Source: Cyanobacteria bacterium UBA6446 (lineage in GTDB: Bacteria > Cyanobacteriota > Vampirovibrionia > Gastranaerophilales > Gastranaerophilaceae). From it: a stretch of DNA of 64,000 bases. Where the stretch lies: positions 1 to 64,000 of the forward strand of contig DJOE01000006.1 in the NCBI GenBank assembly GCA_002438405.1, read 5' to 3'. How positions within the stretch are numbered: position 1 is the stretch's first letter; each line of letters begins with the position of its first letter. The notes beneath the pieces are model-generated. The model searched no databases and was not told the DNA's origin. It saw only the letters and a program-made list of their open reading frames with translations. The translations under genes and the position numbers were made by a program. This document shows positions 17,382 to 25,585 of this stretch, in pieces.

Positions 17382-17677
17382 TGGTGTTTCTCCGTCATTA
17401 AGTCAATAATGTGTGCCAGTGAAGTGTCCACTTTGTCAAACCGTCTTGAACCATCTTCAAGCCGTTGTTCCACATTATTAAATTTGTCATCCATATTTTT
17501 TTCAAATTGTTTGAACACCAGCAATGAAAGAAAATTCTGTGAAACTTCTTCAAGAATTTTTCTTCTAAGGTCAGCCATTTCTGTTGGTGTTACAAATAGT
17601 TTTTTATCTTTCAAAAAAAGATAAATAAGCAGTATATAAGGGGCTGCTTCCATAAAATTATTAAAATCAAAATTCAT
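17378..17677 (-). CDS. Small phage membrane protein, holin or lysis-accessory candidate
   Basis: 99 residues with one N-terminal hydrophobic segment (YILLIYLFLKDKKLFV) and then a long helical, probably coiled-coil tail (FEKNMDDKFNNVEQRLEDGS). Overlap with the endolysin start by 4 nt points to a lysis function. Single-span proteins of this size include XhlA-like hemolysins, pinholins and spanins. No family was firmly recognised. Confidence 0.55.
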   Translation of the reverse strand: MNFDFNNFMEAAPYILLIYLFLKDKKLFVTPTEMADLRRKILEEVSQNFLSLLVFKQFEKNMDDKFNNVEQRLEDGSRRFDKVDTSLAHIIDLMTEKHQ

Positions 17678-17687
17678 TCAGCACCTC

Positions 17688-17993
17688 TTATTTCAAACAG
17701 CCTTCAGCTTTTAGTTCGTCATAGATACTTTGCAATTTTTCTTCAATGAAAAGCAAAGTGCCTGTTGTTTTGTTAATAGTTCCAATGGCAGAACATACGA
17801 CCTGAACACATTGCAGCATTTTTGCTTTGCCTTCAGTTCTGTCAAACATAACTTGAAAAATATTCATCAAAACTTTGATGTTTCCTTTGTGAAGTTCAAT
17901 GAAATTTTCAATTTCTTCTAAATCATTTTTCTGTTTGAAAAATTTTTGCCAAATATTGCAAGCGACTTTTGCAATTTTTTCTTTTATTTTCAT
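17688..17993 (-). CDS. Hypothetical phage late protein
   Basis: 101 residues, mostly helical. A Lys-rich N-terminus (KIKEKIAKVACNIWQKFFKQ) is followed by a weakly hydrophobic stretch (VQVVCSAIGTINKTTGTLLF). It lies 10 nt upstream of the membrane protein of the lysis cassette, behind GGGGAATTTATT. No family was recognised. A membrane-associated holin partner is possible. Confidence 0.5.
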   Translation of the reverse strand: MKIKEKIAKVACNIWQKFFKQKNDLEEIENFIELHKGNIKVLMNIFQVMFDRTEGKAKMLQCVQVVCSAIGTINKTTGTLLFIEEKLQSIYDELKAEGCLK

Positions 17994-18037
17994 AATAAAT
18001 TCCCCTTACGTTCCTACTACCAACAAGAAAGAAGGGC

Positions 18038-18547
18038 TTATTTCCAAGCCCTTCTGTTAAGTGTCATTTGAAAAACATCCACACACCAACTCATTATGTT
18101 TGCTTTTATTGTTCCAGTGCCTGTGTTTTTTATAACCTCTCGAAACATTAAAGAAGTCAGCCTTCTAAATTCAGCAGTCGAGAGTTCAGCACCAAAGGCA
18201 TCTTTGAATTGTTTTTTGTGTTCAAGTACATAGTCGTGTGGCAATGCACCCTTCAAAAATCTGATGTCCTCTTTTGAACCAACAAAGAATTCAAGCCCAG
18301 CTGGAATGTCTGAACCGTTGTACACATAATGTTCTTCAATGTCAATTTGAATGTCTTTCAGTGTCGTTTGAATCAACAAACTGCAAGCAACTTCAGATAT
18401 AAAAGGAAAGTTAATTTTGTCTTGCAGTAGGGTGGTTCTTTTCCCAGTTTTGTCAGTGATGACAATTTTGTCATCACCGTCTTTGATTTGCCTTGTTCCC
18501 ACATTAGGTTCAGAAAGCCATTTTACATTCAATATTTTTTCTTTCAT
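18038..18547 (-). CDS. DUF1353-like phage protein
   Basis: 169 residues. The pattern YVYNGSDIPAGLEFFVGSKE, then FLKGALPHDYVLEHK and a later FRRLTSLMFREV, matches the layout of DUF1353 proteins (a phage-associated family with a conserved S-x-P and HDY motif). These often sit between tail-fibre and lysis genes, as here. The biochemical role is not established. It is part of the minus-strand late operon. Confidence 0.6.
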   Translation of the reverse strand: MKEKILNVKWLSEPNVGTRQIKDGDDKIVITDKTGKRTTLLQDKINFPFISEVACSLLIQTTLKDIQIDIEEHYVYNGSDIPAGLEFFVGSKEDIRFLKGALPHDYVLEHKKQFKDAFGAELSTAEFRRLTSLMFREVIKNTGTGTIKANIMSWCVDVFQMTLNRRAWK

Positions 18548-18577
18548 ATTTTTACCCTCAAATAGATTACAAAGCCG

Positions 18578-18826
18578 TTACTGTTTATTGTTTTGTACGG
18601 TGCTGCCAATATCATCAATCTTTCCATTGACTTGAACCACGACACAAAACCAGTTATTTTTTACTGTTTGTTTTTGTGTGTTTTCATTCGCTGGTTGTTT
18701 CTGAATAGATACAACAGCCCTGTTGTCATTGAACTTCTGTTCAGGTGCGTTTGTAGCACTTTCAGCAGCAAAAACACTTTCGCCACAAAACAATAATAAT
18801 GCCAATAAAATTGCAAATTTTTTCAT
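18578..18826 (-). CDS. Small exported phage protein
   Basis: About 82 residues from the ATG at 18824-18826, which has AAGGAG 8 nt upstream; a longer ORF start at 18877 lacks support. The N-terminus is a clear signal peptide (KKFAILLALLLFCGESVFA). The short mature part is polar, with a Trp/Cys segment WFCVVVQVNGKIDDI. It sits in the late operon near the lysis genes, so a spanin-like or periplasmic accessory role is possible, but no lipobox is obvious. Confidence 0.5.
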   Translation of the reverse strand: MKKFAILLALLLFCGESVFAAESATNAPEQKFNDNRAVVSIQKQPANENTQKQTVKNNWFCVVVQVNGKIDDIGSTVQNNKQ

Positions 18827-18840
18827 GTTCAATTCTCCTT

Positions 18841-19332
18841 TTACCCTGTGAAATCTGCTAAAAATCGAGTTATGCACTCATTGATAAACTGAACACCTTG
18901 TGCATAGGTGATTGCAGAATTTTCTTGCAATGTTTCAATGTATTCAGGTGTTAGTTCTTGTTTGAAATCAGGTGTGTTGTATCTAATCACAGCACCTTCA
19001 GGCAAGCCAGCTTCTGACAGCCCCATTTTGATAATAGGCAAACAGTCATTCAGAAAATCTTTTTCTGTATCGTCTTTCATTATTGGTTTTCTTCTAATCC
19101 AGCCCAAAGAAGTGTTGAAGAAGTTTTTGTTCCAATAGTCTTGCTGGTCAAATTCAAGTTTGGCTTTTGCCTTAATTTTCCCATTCACTAAAAAATAATA
19201 GTTTTCAGTGTCGGATTGAATTTTTTCATTTTGTTCTTCTGTAATTTCAAGATAAGGTTCTGGAACATCAAATTCTGCTGGATAAGCTGAAAGTGCTTTG
19301 CCTGTTGTTTCGTCAAATCTAAGTTTAAGCAT
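18841..19332 (-). CDS. Hypothetical phage protein, possibly tail-fibre associated
   Basis: 163 residues, acidic. It begins LKLRFDETTGKALSAYPAEF and continues PEPYLEITEEQNEKI, a layout often seen in small proteins next to tail-fibre genes whose first residues describe a short beta structure followed by an acidic helix. No catalytic motif is seen. It overlaps the preceding 92-residue gene by 8 nt. The function is unknown. Confidence 0.5.
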   Translation of the reverse strand: MLKLRFDETTGKALSAYPAEFDVPEPYLEITEEQNEKIQSDTENYYFLVNGKIKAKAKLEFDQQDYWNKNFFNTSLGWIRRKPIMKDDTEKDFLNDCLPIIKMGLSEAGLPEGAVIRYNTPDFKQELTPEYIETLQENSAITYAQGVQFINECITRFLADFTG

Positions 19333-19603
19333 TCTTTAAAATCTCCTCTACTTCTGCAACTGTGAAGCCAATTCTGAAAATTTTTGCATTCTCATCTTCA
19401 ACCACTTCTTGCTGAAGTCTTTCAGGTTCTTCTCCAGTTACTCTGTGTGTGTCATCAATCACCCCAGCTGCATCTGCTGCAAGAATGCCTGTAATTTTCC
19501 AAACAAATCTTGTTTTAAGTAACAGCTGCAATTCTTTTTTTGTCGCTTCAGGTTGAACCGTCAAAAAGTTCAAATAATCCTGTTTTGTGTTCAAATTCAA
19601 CAT
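19325..19603 (-). CDS. Hypothetical phage protein
   Basis: 92 residues. A helical N-terminus (TKQDYLNFLTVQPEATKKEL) precedes an acidic C-terminus. No family was recognised. It overlaps the next gene by 8 nt and follows the 105-residue gene by 18 nt, with AGAAGGAGATTTT upstream of its ATG, so it belongs to the RT-distal operon. Confidence 0.5.
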   Translation of the reverse strand: MLNLNTKQDYLNFLTVQPEATKKELQLLLKTRFVWKITGILAADAAGVIDDTHRVTGEEPERLQQEVVEDENAKIFRIGFTVAEVEEILKNA

Positions 19604-19621
19604 TTTGAAAATCTCCTTCTT

Positions 19622-19939
19622 TTATGTAAGTGTCATATATCTATTGACTTTTTTAATTGTTGCTACAAATGGAAGCTGTTCTTCATATTCAAGAAACTGA
19701 TCCATGAGAACTTGTGAACTCGTGAATGCAATTCTTAAAGGGCTTGTTTCAGTTTCTCTGAATTGAATTGTAATGTACTTTTCACAGCCTTGAACCTTGC
19801 TTCTGCTAATTGAAAAACTTGTGAAAATCAATTCCTTGTTGAAAATCTCTGTGATGTCCTTCACTCTTTCGCCTTCAAGTTTTGTTCTGATTTTTGCAAA
19901 TTCAGAAAACTTATGTGGCTTCTTTGTTTCGTCTGTCAT
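19622..19939 (-). CDS. Small protein translationally coupled to the DGR reverse transcriptase
   Basis: 105 residues, mixed alpha/beta: FSEFAKIRTKLEGERVKDIT, then beta-rich KYITIQFRETETSPLRIAFT, then LPFVATIKKVNRYMTLT. The pattern loosely suggests an OB-like nucleic-acid-binding fold, but this is only an impression. Its start codon lies 29 nt inside the 3' end of the RT gene, so the two are probably translated together. It does not resemble Avd, the basic four-helix-bundle accessory protein of classical DGRs. A DGR accessory or an unrelated phage protein are both possible. Confidence 0.5.
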   Translation of the reverse strand: MTDETKKPHKFSEFAKIRTKLEGERVKDITEIFNKELIFTSFSISRSKVQGCEKYITIQFRETETSPLRIAFTSSQVLMDQFLEYEEQLPFVATIKKVNRYMTLT

Positions 19940-20945
19940 ATTTCGCCATCTCCTTTAATTGTTCCAGCTGCAAATTAAGGCTAAGATTATGAGAATTAGC
20001 CCATTTAAACCAGCCATCTGTTGAAGCAATAATTGAACGGAATTTGTCGTGTGGCATTCTTCCGTTCAAATATGCTCTTTTTACTCTTTCAAGTCTTTTC
20101 TTCACTCTTTTAACAGTGCTTTTTCGTATCAGAATGTAATCTTTAAAGTGCCTATATCCTAAGAAATCAACACCTTGTGTTGTTCTGAACAAATCGCACT
20201 TGCTCAAACTTAGTTTCAATTCTGTTGTCAGAAATTCTATAATCTTGAACTTTGCTTCATTCAGTTGCTTTTTGTCATTGGAAAACAAAGCAAAATCATC
20301 ACAATAACGCAAATAGCACTTAACCTTCAAAGTGTGCTTCACAAATTTGTCCAATTCATTCATGTAAAGATTGCCAAACCATTGTGAAGTTAGGTTTCCA
20401 ATCGGCACATTTTTCTCACCCGGAATTGAACGCACAATGTCATTCAGCAGCCACAAAAGGTTTTTATCACCAATCTTTCTTTCAATTATTTTCATTAAAA
20501 TATCGTGATTGATTGATGGGTAAAATTTTCTTATGTCCATTTTCAAACAATATTTATTTTTTCGGACATACTCCATAATTTTCAAAGAACCTTTGTGAAT
20601 TCCTCTGCCTTCTATGCAAGCATAACTTTCAGGAATAAACATTTTCACAAAATACGGCTCTAAGATGTTAATTATTGCGTGTTGAATAATTCTGTCAGGG
20701 AAGAATGGAAGAACAAAAATTTCACGTTCTTTAGGTTCTTTTATAATTTTTATTTTATATTCAGCTGTCGTGAATTCTTTTGTGGTCAGAAGTCTTTGAA
20801 CTTCTTTCAAACATTCTTCTGTGTGTGCTTCAAAATATCTTACTGCATTGTATTTGCTTTTTCCTTTTTTCGCTTTTCTGTATGCGTATGCAATATTATC
20901 TTTTTCAATAATTTTGCCCCATACATTCTTCAGTTTTTTAACCAT
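19911..20945 (-). CDS. Diversity-generating retroelement reverse transcriptase
   Basis: Copies the TR-derived RNA into cDNA with adenine-specific errors. 344 residues. RT motif A is KMDIRKFYPSI with D137. Motif B is IGNLTSQ (residues 182-188), the DGR-type form with SQ in place of the SP of group II intron RTs. The catalytic YCDD box is at 214-217, and motif E (GVDFLGYRHF) follows. There is no maturase, endonuclease or msr/msd-like feature. The gene lies directly downstream of the TR on the same strand, the canonical target-TR-RT order. No Avd gene is found between TR and RT. Confidence 0.95.
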   Translation of the reverse strand: MVKKLKNVWGKIIEKDNIAYAYRKAKKGKSKYNAVRYFEAHTEECLKEVQRLLTTKEFTTAEYKIKIIKEPKEREIFVLPFFPDRIIQHAIINILEPYFVKMFIPESYACIEGRGIHKGSLKIMEYVRKNKYCLKMDIRKFYPSINHDILMKIIERKIGDKNLLWLLNDIVRSIPGEKNVPIGNLTSQWFGNLYMNELDKFVKHTLKVKCYLRYCDDFALFSNDKKQLNEAKFKIIEFLTTELKLSLSKCDLFRTTQGVDFLGYRHFKDYILIRKSTVKRVKKRLERVKRAYLNGRMPHDKFRSIIASTDGWFKWANSHNLSLNLQLEQLKEMAKYDRRNKEAT

Positions 20946-21098
20946 TCTTCATTTCTTTTTTGTATTAGAAAAAGCCCTTGCTTTCGCTTTCGTTACTAAC
21001 AAGAGCCTTTACTCCGTTGTGTGTTTTGCCGCACTCATTTGAGATATTGACAAGGTAAACCAGTCCAGCTTGGGAGTTTCTCACATAACTTTCCAATA
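20946..21098. other. Spacer between the DGR template repeat and the RT gene
   Basis: 153 bp with no supported gene. It would be part of the TR-containing RNA leader of the RT transcript; in studied DGRs such a spacer helps prime and initiate cDNA synthesis. Minus-strand ORFs running through it and the TR are copies of target-gene sequence rather than genes. Confidence 0.5.
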
Positions 21099-21216
21099 TC
21101 GCACGCACCACGCCTGTCGTTATTCGCATTGACCGTACCACGACCATTATTACCATTACGAGAACGAGAGCCGCAATACGAAGAATTATTCCAATTACCA
21201 CCAGCAAGCAAGGCAA
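21099..21216 (-). repeat. DGR template repeat (TR)
   Basis: 118 bp, aligned without gaps to the VR at 21282-21399 (offset 183). By direct comparison there are 10 differences. Nine (21115, 21117, 21120, 21129, 21130, 21150, 21151, 21187, 21195) fall at TR-sense adenines, of which the TR contains 23. The tenth (21207) is a T-to-G difference at the 5' edge. The 3' end (minus sense) is an invariant GC-rich run, GGCGTGGTGCGTGCGA, fitting the initiation-of-mutagenic-homology element. Asn (AAT/AAC) codons are enriched in the matching frame, as usual for templates. Confidence 0.95.
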
Positions 21217-21250
21217 TAGACCAGCCACCCAAAAAATTGCCCTCGATTTA

Positions 21251-22621
21251 TCAAGACACGACCAAACGAGGATTTAAAGGCTCGCACGCACCACGCCCGC
21301 CGCTATTCGCAGGGACCGTACCACGACCATTAGCACCATTACGAGAACGAGAGCCGCAATACGAAGAATCATTCCAACTACCACCAGCACGCAAGGCAAA
21401 ACTTGAACCATATAGCTGCCCTTTAGCATTGGAAGCACCACAGGAAGCTGACCAGCCTGAACCACCATTTGCACTTGTGTTGTTCAACCATTCCCAAGAA
21501 ACACCTACCATTCCAAATAAGAAGTATTTGCTTATGCAGATTTTGTTGTTGCTCATAACATAAGCAATAGTTGTGTCAGGGTTTGGCTGTGCTGCACCTT
21601 TAATTGCAACGCATTCAGGTGAACCTTTTGCTGCTTCTGTAAATTCATAATCCCAAAGAAGTCTTTTGCCACAAAGTCGCATATCTTCAGCATGGTCATC
21701 CCAGCATCTTGAATGAACCCTTGTGCCACCAAAAACAGAAGTTTCTGCACCGTCTTTTCCACTTTGTTTGTATAAATCAACCCATAAATCAATTAGTGAA
21801 ACATAGCCCATTCCATTTGGTGAACATTTCGGTCTGTTTAGTGCATCCCAAATGGTAACAGGAATTATTTCGCCTGAATTATAGCCAACTGCCACATGGT
21901 CTGCTGAAGGTGCATTGTCTGCTGTAATTGACACAGGCATTGTGTGAAGTCCACCAATTCTAAGAACATCAGCCATTGAATAACCTTCAGGGGCTGTTGA
22001 GTTCAAAGAAAATTTGAAATCAAGGCTTCCTGAACCGTCAGGCACTAAAAACAAAGAATAATCTTTTCCGGGCAATGGTGTGCCAGCATCAAGTTTTTGT
22101 GGCAAACTGATTTCTGTGTCTGAAATTGCACTGAAAAGCCTTGTGCCTTCTGAAGTATTTACTTCAAGAGAAGTGCCAGCCAAAATTTTTACTTTTGAAT
22201 GGTCAGAACCAGCTTCAATGTAGTGTGATTTTGCTGCTGAAGTTGGAATTGTCAAATTCGTCAATAAGCTACCATTAAGCATTGGCAATTTGCCTGTGCT
22301 ATCCAGTAATACCAACTTATTTGCACCATTGAACACGTTGCCTTTTTTCGTTACAGTTTCATCATCTGAAGCAAGTGTGTTTGCTGGATGAAAAAGTCCA
22401 TCTTCATCAATTTCACCCAGTGTTGCCCATGCAGTATTGTCAGCAGTTCTTTGTTTCAGAATTTTGTTTGTTTGGCTTGTATCTAACCAAAATTGCCCCC
22501 CATAGGTTTCTTCAGGTTCTGTTCCACCTGAATTTGAAGAAGCAAGGGTTTTGAAAGCACCATTCAACTGTTCAAGCAATTCTGAACCTGAACCGTCAAG
22601 AATGTTCATTGATTCTTGCAT
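21251..22621 (-). CDS. DGR target protein: phage tail-fibre/receptor-binding protein with C-terminal C-type-lectin/FGE-like variable domain
   Basis: 456 residues. The N-terminal ~100 residues look like a tail-attachment and fibre region (YGGQFWLDTSQTNKILKQRT). A middle beta-rich part follows. The last ~160 residues have the formylglycine-generating-enzyme/C-type-lectin pattern (FLFGMVGVSWEWLNNTSANG, then SSFALRAGGSWND and CGSRSRN). The VR covers residues ~408-447. Compared with the template, seven residues are changed: N to S, N to D, N to A, N to P, N to S, D to G and R to G. AAAGGAG lies about 12 nt before the ATG. It follows the tail-tip gene, which supports a receptor-binding role. The host receptor is unknown. 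Confidence 0.9.
   Translation of the reverse strand: MQESMNILDGSGSELLEQLNGAFKTLASSNSGGTEPEETYGGQFWLDTSQTNKILKQRTADNTAWATLGEIDEDGLFHPANTLASDDETVTKKGNVFNGANKLVLLDSTGKLPMLNGSLLTNLTIPTSAAKSHYIEAGSDHSKVKILAGTSLEVNTSEGTRLFSAISDTEISLPQKLDAGTPLPGKDYSLFLVPDGSGSLDFKFSLNSTAPEGYSMADVLRIGGLHTMPVSITADNAPSADHVAVGYNSGEIIPVTIWDALNRPKCSPNGMGYVSLIDLWVDLYKQSGKDGAETSVFGGTRVHSRCWDDHAEDMRLCGKRLLWDYEFTEAAKGSPECVAIKGAAQPNPDTTIAYVMSNNKICISKYFLFGMVGVSWEWLNNTSANGGSGWSASCGASNAKGQLYGSSFALRAGGSWNDSSYCGSRSRNGANGRGTVPANSGGRGACEPLNPRLVVS
21282..21399 (-). repeat. DGR variable repeat (VR) at the 3' end of the target gene
   Basis: 118 bp, with the adenine-biased differences from the TR described there. It ends 28 bp before the stop codon of the target gene, so only ~9 residues follow the diversified segment. 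A short CCTCG/CGAGG inverted pair lies just downstream of the VR (about 21240-21271); it may correspond to the post-VR hairpin seen in other DGRs, but the stem is only 5 bp. Confidence 0.95.
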
Positions 22622-22639
22622 TTTTTATTATCTCCTTTC

Positions 22640-25582
22640 TTAATAACCTTGTGCTATATAGTTGATTGTTTTTGTTATTGGCTCATCTCCGTTTTTCAAA
22701 CAAATATCAAAGCCAGTAGTGTCAAGATTTGTGATAAATTCATCATCACCTTGTGTTTTGTTCAAAATCGTTACTTGCAAATTAGGCTTTGCGTGGAAAT
22801 TCTTTTCAAAGTTAATATGCAAACCATCTGAAGGCACTGTGATTGCATTGCCTGTTTCGAGAATGTCAGGCACATCAACATTGATTGTGAACTCACTTAA
22901 TTTGGCAATGACATTTTCAGAATCTGATTTCAAAACAGCCCTGAATTTGAACATTCTGCCGTAGTATTGTCCAGCAATGAAGTCTTGCCACTGTTTGAAT
23001 ACTCCATCATCACCAGCAATGGCAATTTGAATGACTGAACCAGTCAAAAAGCCCCCAAAATCTTCAATAAATTTTTCAACTTCTGAAATTTTTGGAATTT
23101 TGCTAATAGTGGCAAATGGGTTTTCACCAAAGAAATTGAAATCAACATAAATATAACATTTTGCAGCTGCACCAATGTCAATGACTTGTTCACATTCATA
23201 AGTGCCAGTTTGATGCAAGCCCCCATAATACAACAGTGAACTAATTTCTGATACTTTTGGAATGTCAGAAATTTTGCCTTTGCCTGATAAACTCAAAACA
23301 TTGTAATTGTTCACAAAAACACCGTTGCTTTTCGGTCCGGGATAATGCAATTCTTGTTCATTGATTGTTTCAATCACATTCTGAACCAGTCTTGCACCGT
23401 CAATTTCGAGTGAAGCAGCTTCTACTGAATAGATATTGTAATCAGGCACAAATGCTTTGATAAAATATGTGCCATTTCCTTTTGCAGTGAACGTGTTGCC
23501 AGCAATTCTGCCTAAGCATTGACCTTTGCCCCAAGAACTGCCTTTGCGTATTTCGTAAACAACATTTCTTGTATCATCAACAGGCTGCCAAGTGATATTG
23601 TTCAAGCCGTCATTGTAGTAGCTTGTAAGCCCTTGAACATTTTCAGGTGCTTGCTTCAATGCTGTGCCTTGTATTGTGTAATAGTAAGGCTGCAAATCGC
23701 CCAAAGTTTGAAGTCCAGCACCAAAACTGTTGAATGTTGGGAATTTTATTGCAAGTTTTTTGCCAATGTCATCTTTGTTGAATGGAATTCTAAGAAAAAC
23801 ATCTTCATCAATTCTTGCAAATTGTGTGCCAGCATAGTGCGTTTTGATTTCAGAACCATAAGCACCCCTGTTCAAATAAGACAGCTTATAAATTCCAATA
23901 TCTTCAAGGTTCGCATCTTTGTAGGCTAATAATTCACCATCACAATAACAAAGTGTGTTCAGCCTGTCAGCATCTTCTTTTGTACCAGCAAGCAGTTCAG
24001 AATTGCTCATGTTCATATTCACAAGCAAGTTGTGTGTCATATCAATATTTTCATCATTCGCAAATAAGTGATTTTCAAGAACACCTTGCCTAATTTGTGC
24101 ATCAATTCTGCCCATTAGTTTGTAGGTTGTATCATCATCAGAAACCCAAACTTCACAACCACCAAACAAATTGACTGAAGAAGAAACACCAACCCAAACT
24201 TCAAGTGTGTCTTGTGTAAGTTCAAAAGGTGGTTCAAAAATCAAAACAGGGTTTACATTGCCTACTTGCTGATTTGCATTGATAGACATTGACACAGCCC
24301 TTTGTGTTTCAATTTCTGCTGGTGAAGCTGAACCAATCACCATTTCTTCTGCTTCCACCTGAAGTTTGTTTTCTTCTTCTTCAATTTTAAGAATTCTTAC
24401 AGGTTCACGAACAAGCCCAAGTTTGCTTTCTGTTAAGGTTACAATGTCCATTGCATCAAGTAAAATGTATCTTAAAGGCAAGCTGAATTTGTATTTGTTT
24501 CTTACTGCAATGCCCCTATCAAGTGCCAGCTGTGCAGTTCTCTGTGCAATGGCTGGAACGCAAATTTGATGGGCTTTTTGAGTATCAGAAGCACGCAAGC
24601 CGTAAAGTTCAATATTTGCAAGGTCTTGTGCTTCCACAACTTCAACATTGTAGTCATTATCTCTGTTTTTGAACTCAATTTTCACTGAATTGCAAATGTC
24701 TGCTTGTTCGCTTCTTGTACAAATAACAGGTTCATCATCATCAAGAAAATCATCTTCTGTTAAGTCATAAATTGGCTGTAAGTCAGGTGTCCAAGTTACA
24801 TTGTTGCCCACAACTTTTTCATCAGCAGCTGGAACAATTTTCAATTTTTCTTGCGACCAAATAAAAGTGGAATTACAAATGTCTGCCAAATCTGTAAGAA
24901 TGCTTTGTGCTTCTTCCTGTGCATCATACACAGGGCTTAAAAACAGATTATTTGCAATACAATAATTGCCAAAATCATTGAATGATTGAAAATCAATATA
25001 TTGAGAAGCAAAGCCAGCACCATATATTGAATTTGTCAGAATATCCAGCATTACATCTTTAGGGTTTGCATCTAAGCCGTTTGCAATGCACTTGCCAGCA
25101 ATTTCAAAGTTGTATTGTGGAACACCAGCCGAAGTTGTCAAATCAATATAACCAGCAACATAAGCAAGATTTCTATAATTAAGTGCGTGGTCAGGGTGAT
25201 AAGAACGCATTTCACCCCATTCACCTTGATTTGAAGCACCATTGAAAAATGTCAGGTTTAATTGGTTTAGATTGTAAACACCATCATCATACAAAACTTT
25301 TTTGATGTCAGCAATCTGCCCATAGCAAAGCCCAATAACAGCCCTTGATTTGTAAGTGTAGCTGACAGAACTGTTGCTTTGTCCACCTTTACCCATTTTA
25401 ACCTTGTTTTTATGTTCAATGGCTGTGAAGTCAGTGTTGTCAATCAAGTTGCCACAAATTCTGTTTGTGCCGTAAACAACTTGCTTTGTTGTGCCATAGG
25501 TTGATTGTTCATATTGCAAAGAACTAATTCTGCTTTCTTCTTTTGCAAGTGAACTTTTGCTGCTTCCTGTAATAAAACCCAT
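22640..25582 (-). CDS. Phage tail tip / host-specificity protein (gpJ or GTA TIM-barrel-type)
   Basis: 980 residues. The N-terminus (QYEQSTYGTTKQVVYGTNRI) and the repeated beta-sandwich middle (DICNSVKIEFKNRDNDYNVE, then QKAHQICVPAIAQRTAQLAL) are typical of the tail-hub and attachment proteins that follow DUF2460, DUF2163 and NlpC/P60 genes in siphophages and gene transfer agents. A fibronectin-III-like section (LTSYYNDGLNNITWQPVDDT) follows. The C-terminus probably anchors the diversified fibre encoded next. The start is 3 nt after the NlpC/P60 stop. Confidence 0.82.
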   Translation of the reverse strand: MGFITGSSKSSLAKEESRISSLQYEQSTYGTTKQVVYGTNRICGNLIDNTDFTAIEHKNKVKMGKGGQSNSSVSYTYKSRAVIGLCYGQIADIKKVLYDDGVYNLNQLNLTFFNGASNQGEWGEMRSYHPDHALNYRNLAYVAGYIDLTTSAGVPQYNFEIAGKCIANGLDANPKDVMLDILTNSIYGAGFASQYIDFQSFNDFGNYCIANNLFLSPVYDAQEEAQSILTDLADICNSTFIWSQEKLKIVPAADEKVVGNNVTWTPDLQPIYDLTEDDFLDDDEPVICTRSEQADICNSVKIEFKNRDNDYNVEVVEAQDLANIELYGLRASDTQKAHQICVPAIAQRTAQLALDRGIAVRNKYKFSLPLRYILLDAMDIVTLTESKLGLVREPVRILKIEEEENKLQVEAEEMVIGSASPAEIETQRAVSMSINANQQVGNVNPVLIFEPPFELTQDTLEVWVGVSSSVNLFGGCEVWVSDDDTTYKLMGRIDAQIRQGVLENHLFANDENIDMTHNLLVNMNMSNSELLAGTKEDADRLNTLCYCDGELLAYKDANLEDIGIYKLSYLNRGAYGSEIKTHYAGTQFARIDEDVFLRIPFNKDDIGKKLAIKFPTFNSFGAGLQTLGDLQPYYYTIQGTALKQAPENVQGLTSYYNDGLNNITWQPVDDTRNVVYEIRKGSSWGKGQCLGRIAGNTFTAKGNGTYFIKAFVPDYNIYSVEAASLEIDGARLVQNVIETINEQELHYPGPKSNGVFVNNYNVLSLSGKGKISDIPKVSEISSLLYYGGLHQTGTYECEQVIDIGAAAKCYIYVDFNFFGENPFATISKIPKISEVEKFIEDFGGFLTGSVIQIAIAGDDGVFKQWQDFIAGQYYGRMFKFRAVLKSDSENVIAKLSEFTINVDVPDILETGNAITVPSDGLHINFEKNFHAKPNLQVTILNKTQGDDEFITNLDTTGFDICLKNGDEPITKTINYIAQGY

Positions 25583-25585
25583 TTT

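Noticed and set aside
19911..20945. Reading the reverse transcriptase as a retron, group II intron or abortive-infection RT
   Set aside because: The SQ form of motif B, the absence of maturase and intron RNA, and the adjacent TR/VR pair with adenine-biased differences identify a DGR.
20965..21232. Two minus-strand ORFs (87 and 65 residues) across the template repeat
   Set aside because: They are the TR read in frames matching the target gene plus spacer; the sequence is a non-coding DGR template, with no ribosome-binding site or independent coding signature.
21129..21563. Plus-strand ORF of 144 residues across TR and VR
   Set aside because: It is antisense to the TR and the target gene; its internal repeat (REREPQYEE...) is just the TR/VR duplication.
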